From: Herbiconiux ginsengi | Lineage (GTDB): Bacteria; Actinomycetota; Actinomycetes; Actinomycetales; Microbacteriaceae | Direction: 5' to 3' | Assembly: GCF_900107435.1 (NCBI RefSeq) | Contig: NZ_FNPZ01000001.1 | Coordinates: forward strand, 468,960 to 532,959 | Length of the DNA stretch: 64,000 nt | Notes under the pieces: generated by a model | What the model saw: the letters and a program-made list of their open reading frames with translations, nothing else | What the model was told of the DNA's origin: nothing | Database searches by the model: none | In this document: positions 9,023 to 17,570 of the stretch, piece after piece | Numbering within the stretch: the stretch's first letter is position 1 | Layout of the letters: every line of letters starts with the position of its first letter | Made by a program: the position numbers and the translations under genes

Positions 9023-9487
9023 GTGACACCCCGCCGCCTGTTCCGCCTCTTCGCGATCGCCGAGGCGGTGACCTGGGCGCTCCTGCTGACCGGCATGCTG
9101 CTGAAGTACGCCGTGGGGGTGGGTGACTGGCCGGTGACCGTGGCGGGCGCCCTGCACGGGTTCGTGTTCATCGCGTACGCGATCGTGGTGGTCGTGCTCC
9201 CTGTGAACCAGCGGTGGCGCGCGGCCGTCGTGCTGCTGGCCGGTGCGAGTGCGATCGTTCCCTTCGCGACGATCCCGGTCGAGATCGCCTTCGACCGGCG
9301 CGGACTTCTCGCCGGCGCGTGGCGGCGGACCGCCGGCGACGATCCCCGCGACCGGCGGATGCGTGAGCGCGCCCTGCGAGCGGCCCTCGCCCGGCCGGCC
9401 GTGACCGCGACGCTCCTGGCCGTCGTCGCCGCCGGCCTGTTCGCCGCGCTCCTGGTGGCAGGACCTCCGGGCGGCACCGACTCCTGA
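9023..9487 (+). CDS. DUF3817 integral membrane protein
   Basis: A 154-aa membrane protein matching the actinobacterial DUF3817 family: RRLFRLFAIAEAVTWALLLTGM, then LKYAVGVGDWPVTVAGALHGFVFIAY, then FATIPVEIAFDRRG. Three N-terminal hydrophobic helices and one at the C-terminus are visible. GTG 9023 is chosen from the GGAGGAG eight bases upstream. Function is unknown. It is transcribed away from the fucosidase. Confidence 0.85.
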   Translation: MTPRRLFRLFAIAEAVTWALLLTGMLLKYAVGVGDWPVTVAGALHGFVFIAYAIVVVVLPVNQRWRAAVVLLAGASAIVPFATIPVEIAFDRRGLLAGAWRRTAGDDPRDRRMRERALRAALARPAVTATLLAVVAAGLFAALLVAGPPGGTDS

Positions 9488-9547
9488 TGCGCGCCGCCTC
9501 GTCGCTTTGGCCTACAACTGTAGCGAAGCGCGTGTCAGACTGGAGCC

Positions 9548-10027
9548 ATGACCTCGCACCGCAGACCGACGCCGATGATGGCGGCCCGCACCGCCGGAAT
9601 CCTCGGGTCGATAGGGGCGCTCGCAGTGCTCTCCGGCTGCGTGCCCCTCACCTCGACGCCGACCGCGGCAGAAGCGTTCCCTGTGCTCGAGCGGCCCGCG
9701 ACCGACGCCGACACCGTGGTCGGCGAGCAGAACGACCCGCCGCTCTATGAGCCGGACACCGCGCGATTCCTCATCGAGCACGAAGGAGATCGCGTCTGGA
9801 TCGCCCTCACCGATGAGGGCGCCGTCTGCCTGCTGCTCGGCACCAATGCCGTCTCCGCGAGCTGCGGGGGACCACCGATCGCATCGCCGGGGCAGCTGCA
9901 GGCGGGCATCGAGCTCGCCTACGGCGGGCCGGAGTACCGATTGCTGGCCGCAGGAGAGCCCGCGATTCCGCTCGACGGTTTCGAGCAGCTCACCGACAAC
10001 CTCTGGGTGAGCACCGACGCGCGTTGA
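9548..10027 (+). CDS. Putative lipoprotein of unknown function
   Basis: A 159-aa protein with an N-terminal signal: basic start, hydrophobic stretch and a lipobox (AVLSGC) that would lipidate Cys35. The mature part begins with a short Thr/Ala linker and contains DRVWIALTDEGAVCLLLG and two further Cys residues that could form a disulfide. No family is recognised. It converges with the GntR gene, whose stop lies only 2 bp away. Confidence 0.72.
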   Translation: MTSHRRPTPMMAARTAGILGSIGALAVLSGCVPLTSTPTAAEAFPVLERPATDADTVVGEQNDPPLYEPDTARFLIEHEGDRVWIALTDEGAVCLLLGTNAVSASCGGPPIASPGQLQAGIELAYGGPEYRLLAAGEPAIPLDGFEQLTDNLWVSTDAR

Positions 10028-10029
10028 CC

Positions 10030-10746
10030 TCAGTCGTCGGCGAGGCCGACCGACATGCGCTCGTAGGAGTTCGTGATGTGAGCGAGCATCGCGGCCTCAG
10101 CCGCGGCCGCGTCTCCGCTCCGCAGCGCGACCAGCACCGCTTCGTGCTCCCCCGAGGTGTCCTCGGCGATGCCGTGCTTGAAGTAGAGGCGATAGAGGTG
10201 CATGTGCGACCGCAGCCGCACGATCGCGTCGACGAGCAGCTCATTGCCCGCGTGCTCGGCGATCAGTCGGTGGAACTCCGCATCATGGTCGGCGAAGTCG
10301 CGGTAATCCTGGAACCGGTCGCCACCCGACTGCGACGCTTCGCCGCTCACGTGCATCGCCGCCGCCAGCCGGGTCAGCTCCTCGAGCGCCTTCGGCGTCA
10401 TGTGCGCCACCGCGAGCCCGGCGGCAGCCGGCTCGAGCAACCGGCGCATCTCGTAGAGCTGACGTAGCCCCTCGGCGTCGAGCAGCGGCGACGCCGTGTA
10501 GCCCTTCAGCGCCTTCTTCACCACGAGGCCCTCGGACTCGAGCCGCGCCAGCGCCTCGCGCACCGGCGTGGGCGACACGTCGAGCTGACGCGCGATGCCG
10601 TCGATGCTCGCTCGCGCGCCCGGCTCGATCACCTGGTCCATCAGGAGCCCGAGCACGGCGTCGTACACGTCGTCGACGAGCGCGCGCCGGGCCGGGAGAC
10701 GGCGGAAGACGTCACCCGGGCTGCTCATGCGGTCAATGGTATTCAT
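10030..10746 (-). CDS. GntR-family regulator with FCD domain
   Basis: A 238-aa FadR-type regulator. The N-terminal winged helix shows DGIARQLDVSPTPVREALARLE, the characteristic GntR recognition helix. The C-terminal all-helical FCD domain carries the metal/ligand residues in FADHDAEFHRLIAEHAGN and later His residues. FCD regulators commonly sense sugar acids or carboxylates such as uronates or gluconate, which would fit an L-fuconate-type intermediate. It is the last gene of the seven-gene operon beginning at 17463, so it is probably autoregulated through the TTTCCTATAGG operators (inference). Confidence 0.9.
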   Translation of the reverse strand: MNTIDRMSSPGDVFRRLPARRALVDDVYDAVLGLLMDQVIEPGARASIDGIARQLDVSPTPVREALARLESEGLVVKKALKGYTASPLLDAEGLRQLYEMRRLLEPAAAGLAVAHMTPKALEELTRLAAAMHVSGEASQSGGDRFQDYRDFADHDAEFHRLIAEHAGNELLVDAIVRLRSHMHLYRLYFKHGIAEDTSGEHEAVLVALRSGDAAAAEAAMLAHITNSYERMSVGLADD

Positions 10747-10796
10747 GGCTTGCCCCCATCAGGCGCTCCGAAACGCAGGCGGATGCAGGAAGTAGG

Positions 10797-11801
10797 CTAC
10801 AGGATCGCCTCCAGAAGCCCTTCCCCCTCGAGCTCGGCCCACACGACGTCGGGCACCGGCGTGCCGAGCAGAGCGGCATTCGCGCTGATCTGCTCGGGTG
10901 TCGCCGCCCCGAGCACCACGGTCGAGACGGCCGGATGCCGCAACGGGAACTGCGCGGCCAGCTCGGGCAACCGCACCCCGTGCCGCGAGGCTACGTCGGC
11001 CATCCGCTCCGCCCGTGCCAGCACCGGAGCGGGAACGGTTCCGTAGTCGAAGCGACCGGACGCCGATGGCCGGTCGGTGGCCAGCAGACCGGAGTTGAAG
11101 ACCGCGGCAGCGATCACCGCGACGCCTCGCTCGAGTGCCGCGGGCAGGAGATCCGCCGCGCCCGACTGGTCGAGCAGCGTGTAGCGGCCCGCCAGCATCA
11201 CCACGTCGAGGTCGGTCTCGCGCACGAAGCGGGTCAATGCCGCCGACTGGTTCATCCCGGCCCCGTAGGCGCCGATCACGCCCTGGGACTTCAGCTCGTC
11301 GAGCGCGGGGAACGCTCCCGCGAGCGCCTCCTCCACGTGGTCGTCGGGATCATGCACGAGCAGCAGGTCGATCCGGTCGAGGCCCAGCCGCTCGAGACTC
11401 CCCTCGAGCGAGCGCAGCACACCGTCGCGCGAGTAGTCGAGCACCCGGCGGCGCGTGGCCGGCACGTCGAAGAGGTTCTGGATGTCGGTCTCCCCCGCGT
11501 AGTCGGGGTTCGGTTCGAGCACCCGGCCGACTTTCGTCGACACCACGAACTCGTCGCGGGGCAGCCCCGCGAGCGCCGCCCCCAACCGCTCTTCGGCCAG
11601 CCCGAGCCCGTAGTGCGGGGCCACGTCGAAGTAGCGGATGCCCGCCTCCCACGCCGCGGGCACGCATCCCGGCCACACCGCGTCGGGCACGGCCTGATAG
11701 AGGTTGCCGAGCGCGGCGACACCGTAGCCGAGGGCGCCGAGGCCTGCCGCGACCGAACCAGGAGCCGCGGGCGCCACACGGGCGGACGCAGCCGCGCTCA
11801 T
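10797..11801 (-). CDS. Aldo/keto reductase, likely L-fucose (D-threo-aldose) 1-dehydrogenase
   Basis: A 334-aa TIM-barrel oxidoreductase. The catalytic tetrad is visible: Asp59 and Tyr64 in RYFDVAPHYGLG, Lys90 in VVSTKVGR, and His150 in LLLVHDPDD. The overall pattern resembles the D-threo-aldose/pyridoxal 4-dehydrogenase branch, which oxidises L-fucose and L-galactose to the lactone. The start overlaps the stop of the enolase-superfamily gene by 4 bp (ATGA). In context it would act first on L-fucose released by the GH29 enzymes; the substrate assignment is inference from neighbours. Confidence 0.85.
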   Translation of the reverse strand: MSAAASARVAPAAPGSVAAGLGALGYGVAALGNLYQAVPDAVWPGCVPAAWEAGIRYFDVAPHYGLGLAEERLGAALAGLPRDEFVVSTKVGRVLEPNPDYAGETDIQNLFDVPATRRRVLDYSRDGVLRSLEGSLERLGLDRIDLLLVHDPDDHVEEALAGAFPALDELKSQGVIGAYGAGMNQSAALTRFVRETDLDVVMLAGRYTLLDQSGAADLLPAALERGVAVIAAAVFNSGLLATDRPSASGRFDYGTVPAPVLARAERMADVASRHGVRLPELAAQFPLRHPAVSTVVLGAATPEQISANAALLGTPVPDVVWAELEGEGLLEAIL

Positions 11802-12925
11802 GACACCCGCAGGTCGTCGAGAGCATCGAAGTCCCAGTCGATGCCGAGGCCCGGCTCGGCCGAGGGCACGCCGTCACCGTCGACGATCGTCATCTCGCTC
11901 CGCGTCACCGCCCGCAGCTGCGGGATGTGCTCGAGGTAGAGCGAGTTCGGCACCGCACAGGTGAGCGACACGTGCAGTTCCATCAAGAAGTGCGGCGCCA
12001 CCTTCACGTTGAACGCCTCGGCCAGGTGCGCGACCTTGAGCCAGGGCGTGATGCCGCCGATGCGGGCCACGTCGACCTGCACGATCGACGCCGCCTGCGA
12101 TTGCAGGTATTCCCGGAACTGGCCCACCGAATACATGCTCTCCCCCACCGCCACCGGGATGCTCGTCGAGCGGGAGAGCGCCCGGTGCCCCGACATGTCC
12201 TCGGCCGGCAGCGGCTCCTCGAACCAGAAGATGTCGAGCGGCTCGAAAGCCGCCGCCCGCCGGATGGCCTCCGCCGCCGTCAGCGACTGGTTGGCGTCGA
12301 TCATGATGTCGAAGTCGTCGCCCACGGCCGCGCGCACGGCCGCGAGGCGCTCCACGTCTTCGTGCCCCTTGGGCTTGCCGACCTTGATCTTGACGCCGCG
12401 CATCCCGGCGGCTCGCGACTCCTCGGCCTGTGCCACCAGCTCGTCGGTGCTGAAGTGCAACCAACCGCCCTCGGTGTCGTAGAGCGGGATGGAGCTGCGG
12501 GCCCCTCCGGCGGCGACCCACAGCGGCATCCCGCCCGCCTTGCAGCGGGCATCCCACACCGCCGTGTCGACGGCGGCCAGGGCCAGCGCGGTGATCACGC
12601 CCGCGGTGGTCGCACGGGTGCGAGAGAAGAGGGCCTGCCACACGGCCTCGGGTCGCATCGCGTCGAGCCCCACGAGCGCGTCGAGCAGGCTCGTTCGCAG
12701 CAGGCTCAGCACCGCGGGCCCGCCGGTGCCGATGGTGTAGCTGTATCCCACACCTTCGATGCCCGATGCGGTGCGGATGCGCACGAAGATCGTCTCCTGC
12801 TTCAGGAACGCCTGCACCGCATCCGTTCGCACCGTCTCGACCGGGAGGTCGCAGAGCCACGCCTCGGCGCTCACGATGTCGGTGCCGGTGCGGCCGGTGG
12901 TCAGGACGGGTGTCGAGAGTGTCAT
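11798..12925 (-). CDS. Enolase-superfamily sugar-acid dehydratase (MR/MLE type), possible L-fuconate dehydratase
   Basis: A 375-aa mandelate racemase/muconate lactonizing-type enzyme. Catalytic features seen: the KxK motif at 179-181 (GVKIKVGKP), metal ligands Asp210 (IMIDANQS), Glu236 (FWFEEPLP) and Glu262 (AVGESMY), Asp285 in VQVDVARIGG, and His312 in VAPHFLMELH. These support proton abstraction alpha to a carboxylate. With the aldo-keto reductase and two fucosidases alongside, L-fuconate (or a related sugar acid) is the best guess. ATG 12925 follows a GAGGAAA ribosome site. The next pathway enzymes (lactonase, aldolase or dehydrogenase) are not in the window. Confidence 0.86.
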   Translation of the reverse strand: MTLSTPVLTTGRTGTDIVSAEAWLCDLPVETVRTDAVQAFLKQETIFVRIRTASGIEGVGYSYTIGTGGPAVLSLLRTSLLDALVGLDAMRPEAVWQALFSRTRATTAGVITALALAAVDTAVWDARCKAGGMPLWVAAGGARSSIPLYDTEGGWLHFSTDELVAQAEESRAAGMRGVKIKVGKPKGHEDVERLAAVRAAVGDDFDIMIDANQSLTAAEAIRRAAAFEPLDIFWFEEPLPAEDMSGHRALSRSTSIPVAVGESMYSVGQFREYLQSQAASIVQVDVARIGGITPWLKVAHLAEAFNVKVAPHFLMELHVSLTCAVPNSLYLEHIPQLRAVTRSEMTIVDGDGVPSAEPGLGIDWDFDALDDLRVS

Positions 12926-12959
12926 GGTTTCCTCGATGGAAGGCGGGATGCTGCCAGCA

Positions 12960-13832
12960 TCAGCGGCCACCGAAGCCGCCGAGAGCGACTCCCTTGATGA
13001 GCTGACGCTGCAGCACCGCCACGATGATGAGCGATGGGACGACGGCGATGGTGGAGGCCGCCATCAGCAGACTCCACTGGGTGCCGTGCTCGCCGGTGAA
13101 CATCGAGAGCCCGAGGGGCACCGTGGCGAGTTCTTGCGTGTTGATGATGATGAGCGGCCACAGGTAGGAGTTGTAGTAGCCGATGAAGGAGAACACGGCG
13201 AGCACCGACAGCGGGGCCGTCAGTTGCGGGAGCAGCACCGACCACAGCGTGCGGAAGCGCGAAGCCCCGTCGATGAGCGCCGCCTCCTCGTATTCGATCG
13301 GGATGGTGAGGAAGAACTGCCGCAGCAGGAAGGTGCCGAACGCCGTGAAGGCGAAGGGCACGATCAGCGCGAAGTAGCTGTCGACCAGCCCGAGCTTGTT
13401 CATCATGATGAACAGCGGCACCACGAGCACCTCCTGCGGCAGCACGAGCGTGAGCACGTAGAGCAGGAACAGCCGGTCGCGGAACCGGAACTTCAGCCGC
13501 GAGAACGCGTAGGCCGAGAGCACGGCGACGATCACCGAGAGCAGCGCGCCGAGGGTGGCCACCAGGAACCCGTTGAAGATGAACCGGCCGAACGGCACGA
13601 GGGTCCAGGCGTCGGCGAAGTTCTGCCAGCGCACCTCGGAGCCGATGAAGCTCGGATCGGGCGAGAAGACCTCGTCTTCGGGCTTCAGGGCCGAGAAGAA
13701 CATCCAGATGAAGGGAAAGGTGAACACCAGGGCCACCGCGGCCATGGCGGCCGTGTTGAGCCAGGTCTTCGTGACCGTTCTGCGTTGGGCGGGGCGGAGC
13801 TTCGGCCGCCGCCGGATGGTGTCACTTGTCAT
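12960..13832 (-). CDS. Carbohydrate ABC transporter permease, MalG-type
   Basis: A 290-aa inner-membrane permease (six helices, CUT1 class). The EAA loop that docks the ATPase reads EYEEAALIDGASRFRTLWSVLLP, and the typical MalG ending RQLIKGVALGGFGG is present. It overlaps the upstream MalF-type gene by 11 bp. No ATP-binding subunit is encoded here, so as in many actinobacteria a shared MsiK-type ATPase elsewhere would energise it (established for CUT1 importers, inferred here). Confidence 0.95.
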   Translation of the reverse strand: MTSDTIRRRPKLRPAQRRTVTKTWLNTAAMAAVALVFTFPFIWMFFSALKPEDEVFSPDPSFIGSEVRWQNFADAWTLVPFGRFIFNGFLVATLGALLSVIVAVLSAYAFSRLKFRFRDRLFLLYVLTLVLPQEVLVVPLFIMMNKLGLVDSYFALIVPFAFTAFGTFLLRQFFLTIPIEYEEAALIDGASRFRTLWSVLLPQLTAPLSVLAVFSFIGYYNSYLWPLIIINTQELATVPLGLSMFTGEHGTQWSLLMAASTIAVVPSLIIVAVLQRQLIKGVALGGFGGR

Positions 13833-14781
13833 AGTTCACCCACTTCCGCTGACCGGCGAACTGCAGCGCCGTGATCAGCATCACCACGAGGAACAGGATC
13901 CAGGCCAGCGCCGAGGCGTAGCCGAGCTTGTCGAACACGAACCCGTTCCGGTAGAGGTAGAGCACGAAGGTGTTGGTCGCCTCGCCCGGCCCGCCCTGGG
14001 TCAGGATCTGCGGCTGCACGAACACCTGGAACGCACCGATCATGGTCATCGTCATGGTGAAGAACAGCGACGGCGAGAGCATCGGCAGGATGATGTGCCG
14101 CAGTCTCGACCAGGCGCTCGTGCCGTCGACGCGCGAGGCCTCGAGGATCTCCTTCGGGATCGACCCGAGTCCGGCCGAGAGCACGATCACGTTGTAGCCG
14201 AACGACTGCCACACCGACATGGTGATCACCGAGATGAGGGCGAAGTTCGCATCCGAGAGCCACGACGGGCCGTCGATGCCGACGCCGGCCAGCACCGAGT
14301 TCACCAGGCCGTCCTGTGACAGCAGCAGGCGCCAGATGAGCGCGTTCGCGACCATCGGCGTGATCGCCGGCAGGAAGAAGATGACCCGCCAGAATCCGGC
14401 GAACTTGATGCGGGTGTTCAGCCAGAGCGAGATCGCGAGTGCGAGCACGAGGTTCAGGGCGGTGTACACGAACGCGAAGATCACGGTGTTCAGCAGCACC
14501 GTGTAGAAGGTCGGATCGCTGAACAGCTTCGCGTAGTTCCCGAACCCGATGAACGTCGGGGTGCCGAACAACGGCCACTCGAACAGGCTGATCACGAGGG
14601 AGCCGACCAGCGGCACCAGGATGAAGAACACGAAGCCGGTGAGCCCGGGCCACAGGTAGGCCAGGGCGATCAGCCCCTGGCTGGGCTTCTTCTTGCCGGC
14701 GGGAGCGGATGCCGCGGGGGGCGCCGGGGGCGCTGCCACCTCTTTCGAGGTGACAGCGCCCAGGCCGGTGACGGTGACCAT
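13822..14781 (-). CDS. Carbohydrate ABC transporter permease, MalF-type
   Basis: A 319-aa permease with a 40-residue Ala/Pro/Lys-rich cytoplasmic N-terminus followed by six helices. The EAA loop is seen as IPKEILEASRVDGTSAWSRLRHIILP. It partners the MalG-type subunit downstream and the binding protein upstream, whose stop is 4 bp away. ATG 14781 (MVTVTGLG) is chosen because a longer start would run back into the binding-protein gene. Confidence 0.94.
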   Translation of the reverse strand: MVTVTGLGAVTSKEVAAPPAPPAASAPAGKKKPSQGLIALAYLWPGLTGFVFFILVPLVGSLVISLFEWPLFGTPTFIGFGNYAKLFSDPTFYTVLLNTVIFAFVYTALNLVLALAISLWLNTRIKFAGFWRVIFFLPAITPMVANALIWRLLLSQDGLVNSVLAGVGIDGPSWLSDANFALISVITMSVWQSFGYNVIVLSAGLGSIPKEILEASRVDGTSAWSRLRHIILPMLSPSLFFTMTMTMIGAFQVFVQPQILTQGGPGEATNTFVLYLYRNGFVFDKLGYASALAWILFLVVMLITALQFAGQRKWVNYDK

Positions 14782-14785
14782 GCGG

Positions 14786-16036
14786 TTACTCGCCCACCGA
14801 GTTCTGAATCGTCTCGAGGATCTCCTGGGCGGACTTGTCACCCCTGAAGCCCTCGACGCCGTACTGGGTGAACAGCGTGTCGACCTGGTTCCAGCCGGGG
14901 GTGGTGATCTGCGCGGTCGCGTTGGCGAGCAGCGCGTCGACCACGGCCGCCGCCTCGGGCGACTTGCCCTCGGCCCAGGCCGGCACGGCCTCCGAGCGCG
15001 CCGGCACGATGCCGCGCGTCTTCGCCTGCGCCTCGAGTACCGGAGTGGAGGTGAGCTCGGTGATGGCCTTGAACGCCGCCTCGGGGTCGTCGCAGGTGTT
15101 CGCGATGCCGAAGCCCGAGCCCGCGGTCATCGCCGCGGCCTCACCGCTGGTGGATGGGACGATCGAGATGCCGAGGGTGAAGTCGGCCGCCTCGTCGAAG
15201 GTGCCGTACATCCACGGGCCCTCGATCAGCATCGCGGCCTTGCCGCTCGTGAACGCCGCCTGCGAGACATCCGAGCCGTCGGCGGCCTCGGGGGCCGGGG
15301 CGACGCCGTCCTTGCCCACCAGGTCGAAGAAGCTCTGCACCTCGTCGACGAACGCGGGGTTGGTGAGGTCGAGCTTGCCGTCGTCGTCGACGGCGGCCAC
15401 ACCGTCGGCCAGGGCCCACGCGTTGGGGATGAAGATGCCGGTCGAGATGGCCAGACCCTGCTGATCGCCCGTGGTGAGCGTCTTGGCGTCGGAGATGAAC
15501 TGCTCACGCGTGTACGTCGTGCCGGGGGGCGTGAGCCCGGCGGCCTTGAACAGGTCGGCGTTGTAGAACAGCACCACCGGCTCGGCGTCGTAGGGGATGG
15601 CGCGGATCGTGCCGTCGACGGTCATGCCCTCGAGCATGGAAGGGTCGATGTCGGAGGTGTCGAAGTCGTTCTCGGCGATCAGGTCGTCGAGCGGCTTCAA
15701 CAGGCCCTGGAGCTCCTGGGCGCGAGCCGCCTGCGTGGTGAGCAGGCACGGCGGGTTGCTGCCGGAGAGCCGGGTCTTGACCTTGGTCCAGTAGTCGGCG
15801 AAGCTCGGCCCGTCGATCGCGATCTTCAGATCGGGATCCTGCTTCTGGGCTTCGCTCACGAACGACTCCCACTGGTCGCGGTCGCTCTGACTGCTGACCC
15901 AGGTGTAGAGATCGAGTGTTCCGTCGGACTGCGTTCCGCCGCTCGACGACCCGGCGCATCCGGCCAGTGCGCCGAGTGCTCCGACCATCGCGACCGCCGT
16001 GGCCACCTTGACTGCCTTGCCTCTGGTGCTTTTCAC
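14786..16036 (-). CDS. Extracellular solute-binding lipoprotein, family 1 (sugar)
   Basis: A 416-aa lipoprotein with an N-terminal signal and lipobox (LGALAGC) followed by a Gly/Ser linker. The mature protein shows SBP family 1 features: TLDLYTWVSSQSDRDQWE at the start, AMLIEGPWMYGTF in the hinge region and SGFGIANTCDDPEAAFK. The GTG at 16036 is chosen because GGAGGAGG lies 8 bases upstream; the longer ATG frame merely translates that ribosome site. It would capture a sugar or oligosaccharide for the two permeases; the GH29/GH38 context suggests a fucosylated or mannosylated glycan fragment. Confidence 0.93.
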   Translation of the reverse strand: MKSTRGKAVKVATAVAMVGALGALAGCAGSSSGGTQSDGTLDLYTWVSSQSDRDQWESFVSEAQKQDPDLKIAIDGPSFADYWTKVKTRLSGSNPPCLLTTQAARAQELQGLLKPLDDLIAENDFDTSDIDPSMLEGMTVDGTIRAIPYDAEPVVLFYNADLFKAAGLTPPGTTYTREQFISDAKTLTTGDQQGLAISTGIFIPNAWALADGVAAVDDDGKLDLTNPAFVDEVQSFFDLVGKDGVAPAPEAADGSDVSQAAFTSGKAAMLIEGPWMYGTFDEAADFTLGISIVPSTSGEAAAMTAGSGFGIANTCDDPEAAFKAITELTSTPVLEAQAKTRGIVPARSEAVPAWAEGKSPEAAAVVDALLANATAQITTPGWNQVDTLFTQYGVEGFRGDKSAQEILETIQNSVGE

Positions 16037-16095
16037 GTGTTGTGCCTCCTCCATTGGATTCACGTTGCTGATTGGGGACTACTGGTTCTCCGCGC

Positions 16096-17463
16096 TCAGG
16101 CGAAGTCGATCGCCACCACGTCGACGGCCGCCCCGGAGGGCTCCGGCGCCGGGATGCGCAATTCACCCGAGGGCTCGTCGTCGTGCGAGGCGAGCTCGTG
16201 CACTTCGAAGCCGACGGTGTGGTCGAGGGGCTGCCCGGTCGCGAGCAGACGGATGCCGCTGACCCGCCGCACCGGCAGGCCGCGCACGATGATCTCCTCG
16301 ACCGGCCGGTTGACCAGATGGAGGTAGACGGTGCCCGCACGCGCGGTGGTCGGGCCGTAGAAGTCGACGCCCACGGTGGGCGAGACGCCGACGACGCTCT
16401 CGCGATGCCGGTCCATCCAGTCGCCGATGCTCTCGAGCCGCTCGACCTGCACCTCGTTCAGGCTGCCATCGCCCTTCGGGCCGATGTTCAGCAGCAGGTT
16501 CCCGCCGCGACTCACCACCTCGATCAGGCTCGTCACGAGCGAGCGCACGCTCTTGTTGTTGGTGTCGCCGGGTCGCCAGGCCCACATGTCGCCGATGGTG
16601 AGGCAGAGCTCCCACGGCCCTTCGGGGGCGACGATCGGGAACGCCTGCTCCGGAGTCTTGTAGTCGCCTTGGCCCAGCAGCCGCTCGTTGATCACGACGT
16701 CGGGCTGGAGGCCCTTGATCAGGGCGCGGAGGCCCGCGGTGTCCCACTCCTCCTCGTTGCGCTCCCACTCGCCGTCGAACCAGAGCAGGTCGATCGTGCC
16801 GTAGTTCGTGAGGATCTCGGTGAGCTGGCCGCGCAGGTAGCTCTGGAACCTCTCCCACTGCTCGGGGGTGGCCCGGCGGTGCCGGTCTTCGCGGATCGGC
16901 TGCCCGATGTTCTCCTCGAGCCCCGCACCGGGCCAGTGCTCCTCGGGGTAGGGCCGGTCGGAGTCCTGAAATGCCGGATAGTCGGGGTGGTGCCAGTCGG
17001 GCAGCGAGAAGTAGATGCCCACCCGGATGCCCTCGGCCCGGATCGCATCGACGAACTCCCGCGTGATGTCACGGCCGAACGGGCCGTTCTGCACGCCAAA
17101 GTCGGAGAACTCGGTGTGGAACATCGAGTAGCCGCCGTGGTGGCGGGCCGTGAACACGACGTACTCGGCGCCCGCCCGCTTGGCCAGGGCGGCCAGCGCC
17201 TTCGCATCCCACTCGATCGGGTTGAAGGTCGCGGCGCTCGAGTAGTACTGCGCGGTGGAGACCGCGTCCTCGACCTCGTCGACGCCCGGGATGATCGATC
17301 GGCCCACGAGCGGCCAGGAGATCTCGATTCCCTGCTGGCTCGCGTGGTCCCAGTGCACGAAGAGGCCGAGGCCTGCCCCGATGAACCACTCGCCGCCGGG
17401 CAGTGTGAAGTCGGTGGGTCGGATGAAGGTGTCGATGTCGACTCGGGTTGCCGGTGCTGCCAC
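16096..17463 (-). CDS. Alpha-L-fucosidase (GH29), second copy
   Basis: A 455-aa GH29 enzyme without signal peptide, first gene of the importer operon. The nucleophile is expected in IDLLWFDGEWE near residue 226; GLGLFVHWDHASQQG, YVVFTARHHGGYSMFHT and RGGNLLLNIGPKGDG are family blocks. It differs strongly from the copy at 7493-8884 (HTEFSDFG and DWHHPDYPAFQ segments), so the two probably belong to different GH29 subgroups with different linkage preferences. The start is GTG 17463, preceded by AAGGGAG. Two operator-like sites lie 27-60 bp upstream. Confidence 0.93.
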   Translation of the reverse strand: MAAPATRVDIDTFIRPTDFTLPGGEWFIGAGLGLFVHWDHASQQGIEISWPLVGRSIIPGVDEVEDAVSTAQYYSSAATFNPIEWDAKALAALAKRAGAEYVVFTARHHGGYSMFHTEFSDFGVQNGPFGRDITREFVDAIRAEGIRVGIYFSLPDWHHPDYPAFQDSDRPYPEEHWPGAGLEENIGQPIREDRHRRATPEQWERFQSYLRGQLTEILTNYGTIDLLWFDGEWERNEEEWDTAGLRALIKGLQPDVVINERLLGQGDYKTPEQAFPIVAPEGPWELCLTIGDMWAWRPGDTNNKSVRSLVTSLIEVVSRGGNLLLNIGPKGDGSLNEVQVERLESIGDWMDRHRESVVGVSPTVGVDFYGPTTARAGTVYLHLVNRPVEEIIVRGLPVRRVSGIRLLATGQPLDHTVGFEVHELASHDDEPSGELRIPAPEPSGAAVDVVAIDFA

Positions 17464-17489
17464 GAATGCTCTCCCTTGAGATGTGACGA

Positions 17490-17503
17490 TTTCCTATAGG
17501 TTT
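17490..17503. promoter_or_regulatory. Operator-like site 1 in divergent GH29/GH38 promoter
   Basis: TTTCCTATAGGTTT; it shares the 11-base core TTTCCTATAGG with the second site exactly 20 bp away (two helical turns), placing both on one DNA face. It lies between the start of the fucosidase/importer operon and the start of the alpha-mannosidase gene. Confidence 0.68.
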
Positions 17504-17509
17504 CGATCG

Positions 17510-17523
17510 TTTCCTATAGGATA
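17510..17523. promoter_or_regulatory. Operator-like site 2 in divergent GH29/GH38 promoter
   Basis: TTTCCTATAGGATA; same core as site 1 and as the palindrome at 8921. It lies about 47 bp upstream of the mannosidase ATG and could control both divergent transcripts. Only the left half and centre are fully conserved; the right half has decayed from AGGAAA. Confidence 0.68.
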
Positions 17524-17570
17524 GATGCATCGAAGATGATTGCGCAAGCGCCCGATGGAGGACGAACAGA

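Noticed and set aside
10790-10803. TAGGCTACAGGA near the GntR gene as a fourth operator
   Set aside because: It overlaps the stop codon of the aldo-keto reductase, lacks the TTTCC half and is not in a promoter position.
12928-12941. TTTCCTCGATGGAA resembling the TTTCCTATAGGAAA operator
   Set aside because: The right half does not match and the segment is the GAGGAAA ribosome-binding site of the dehydratase gene.
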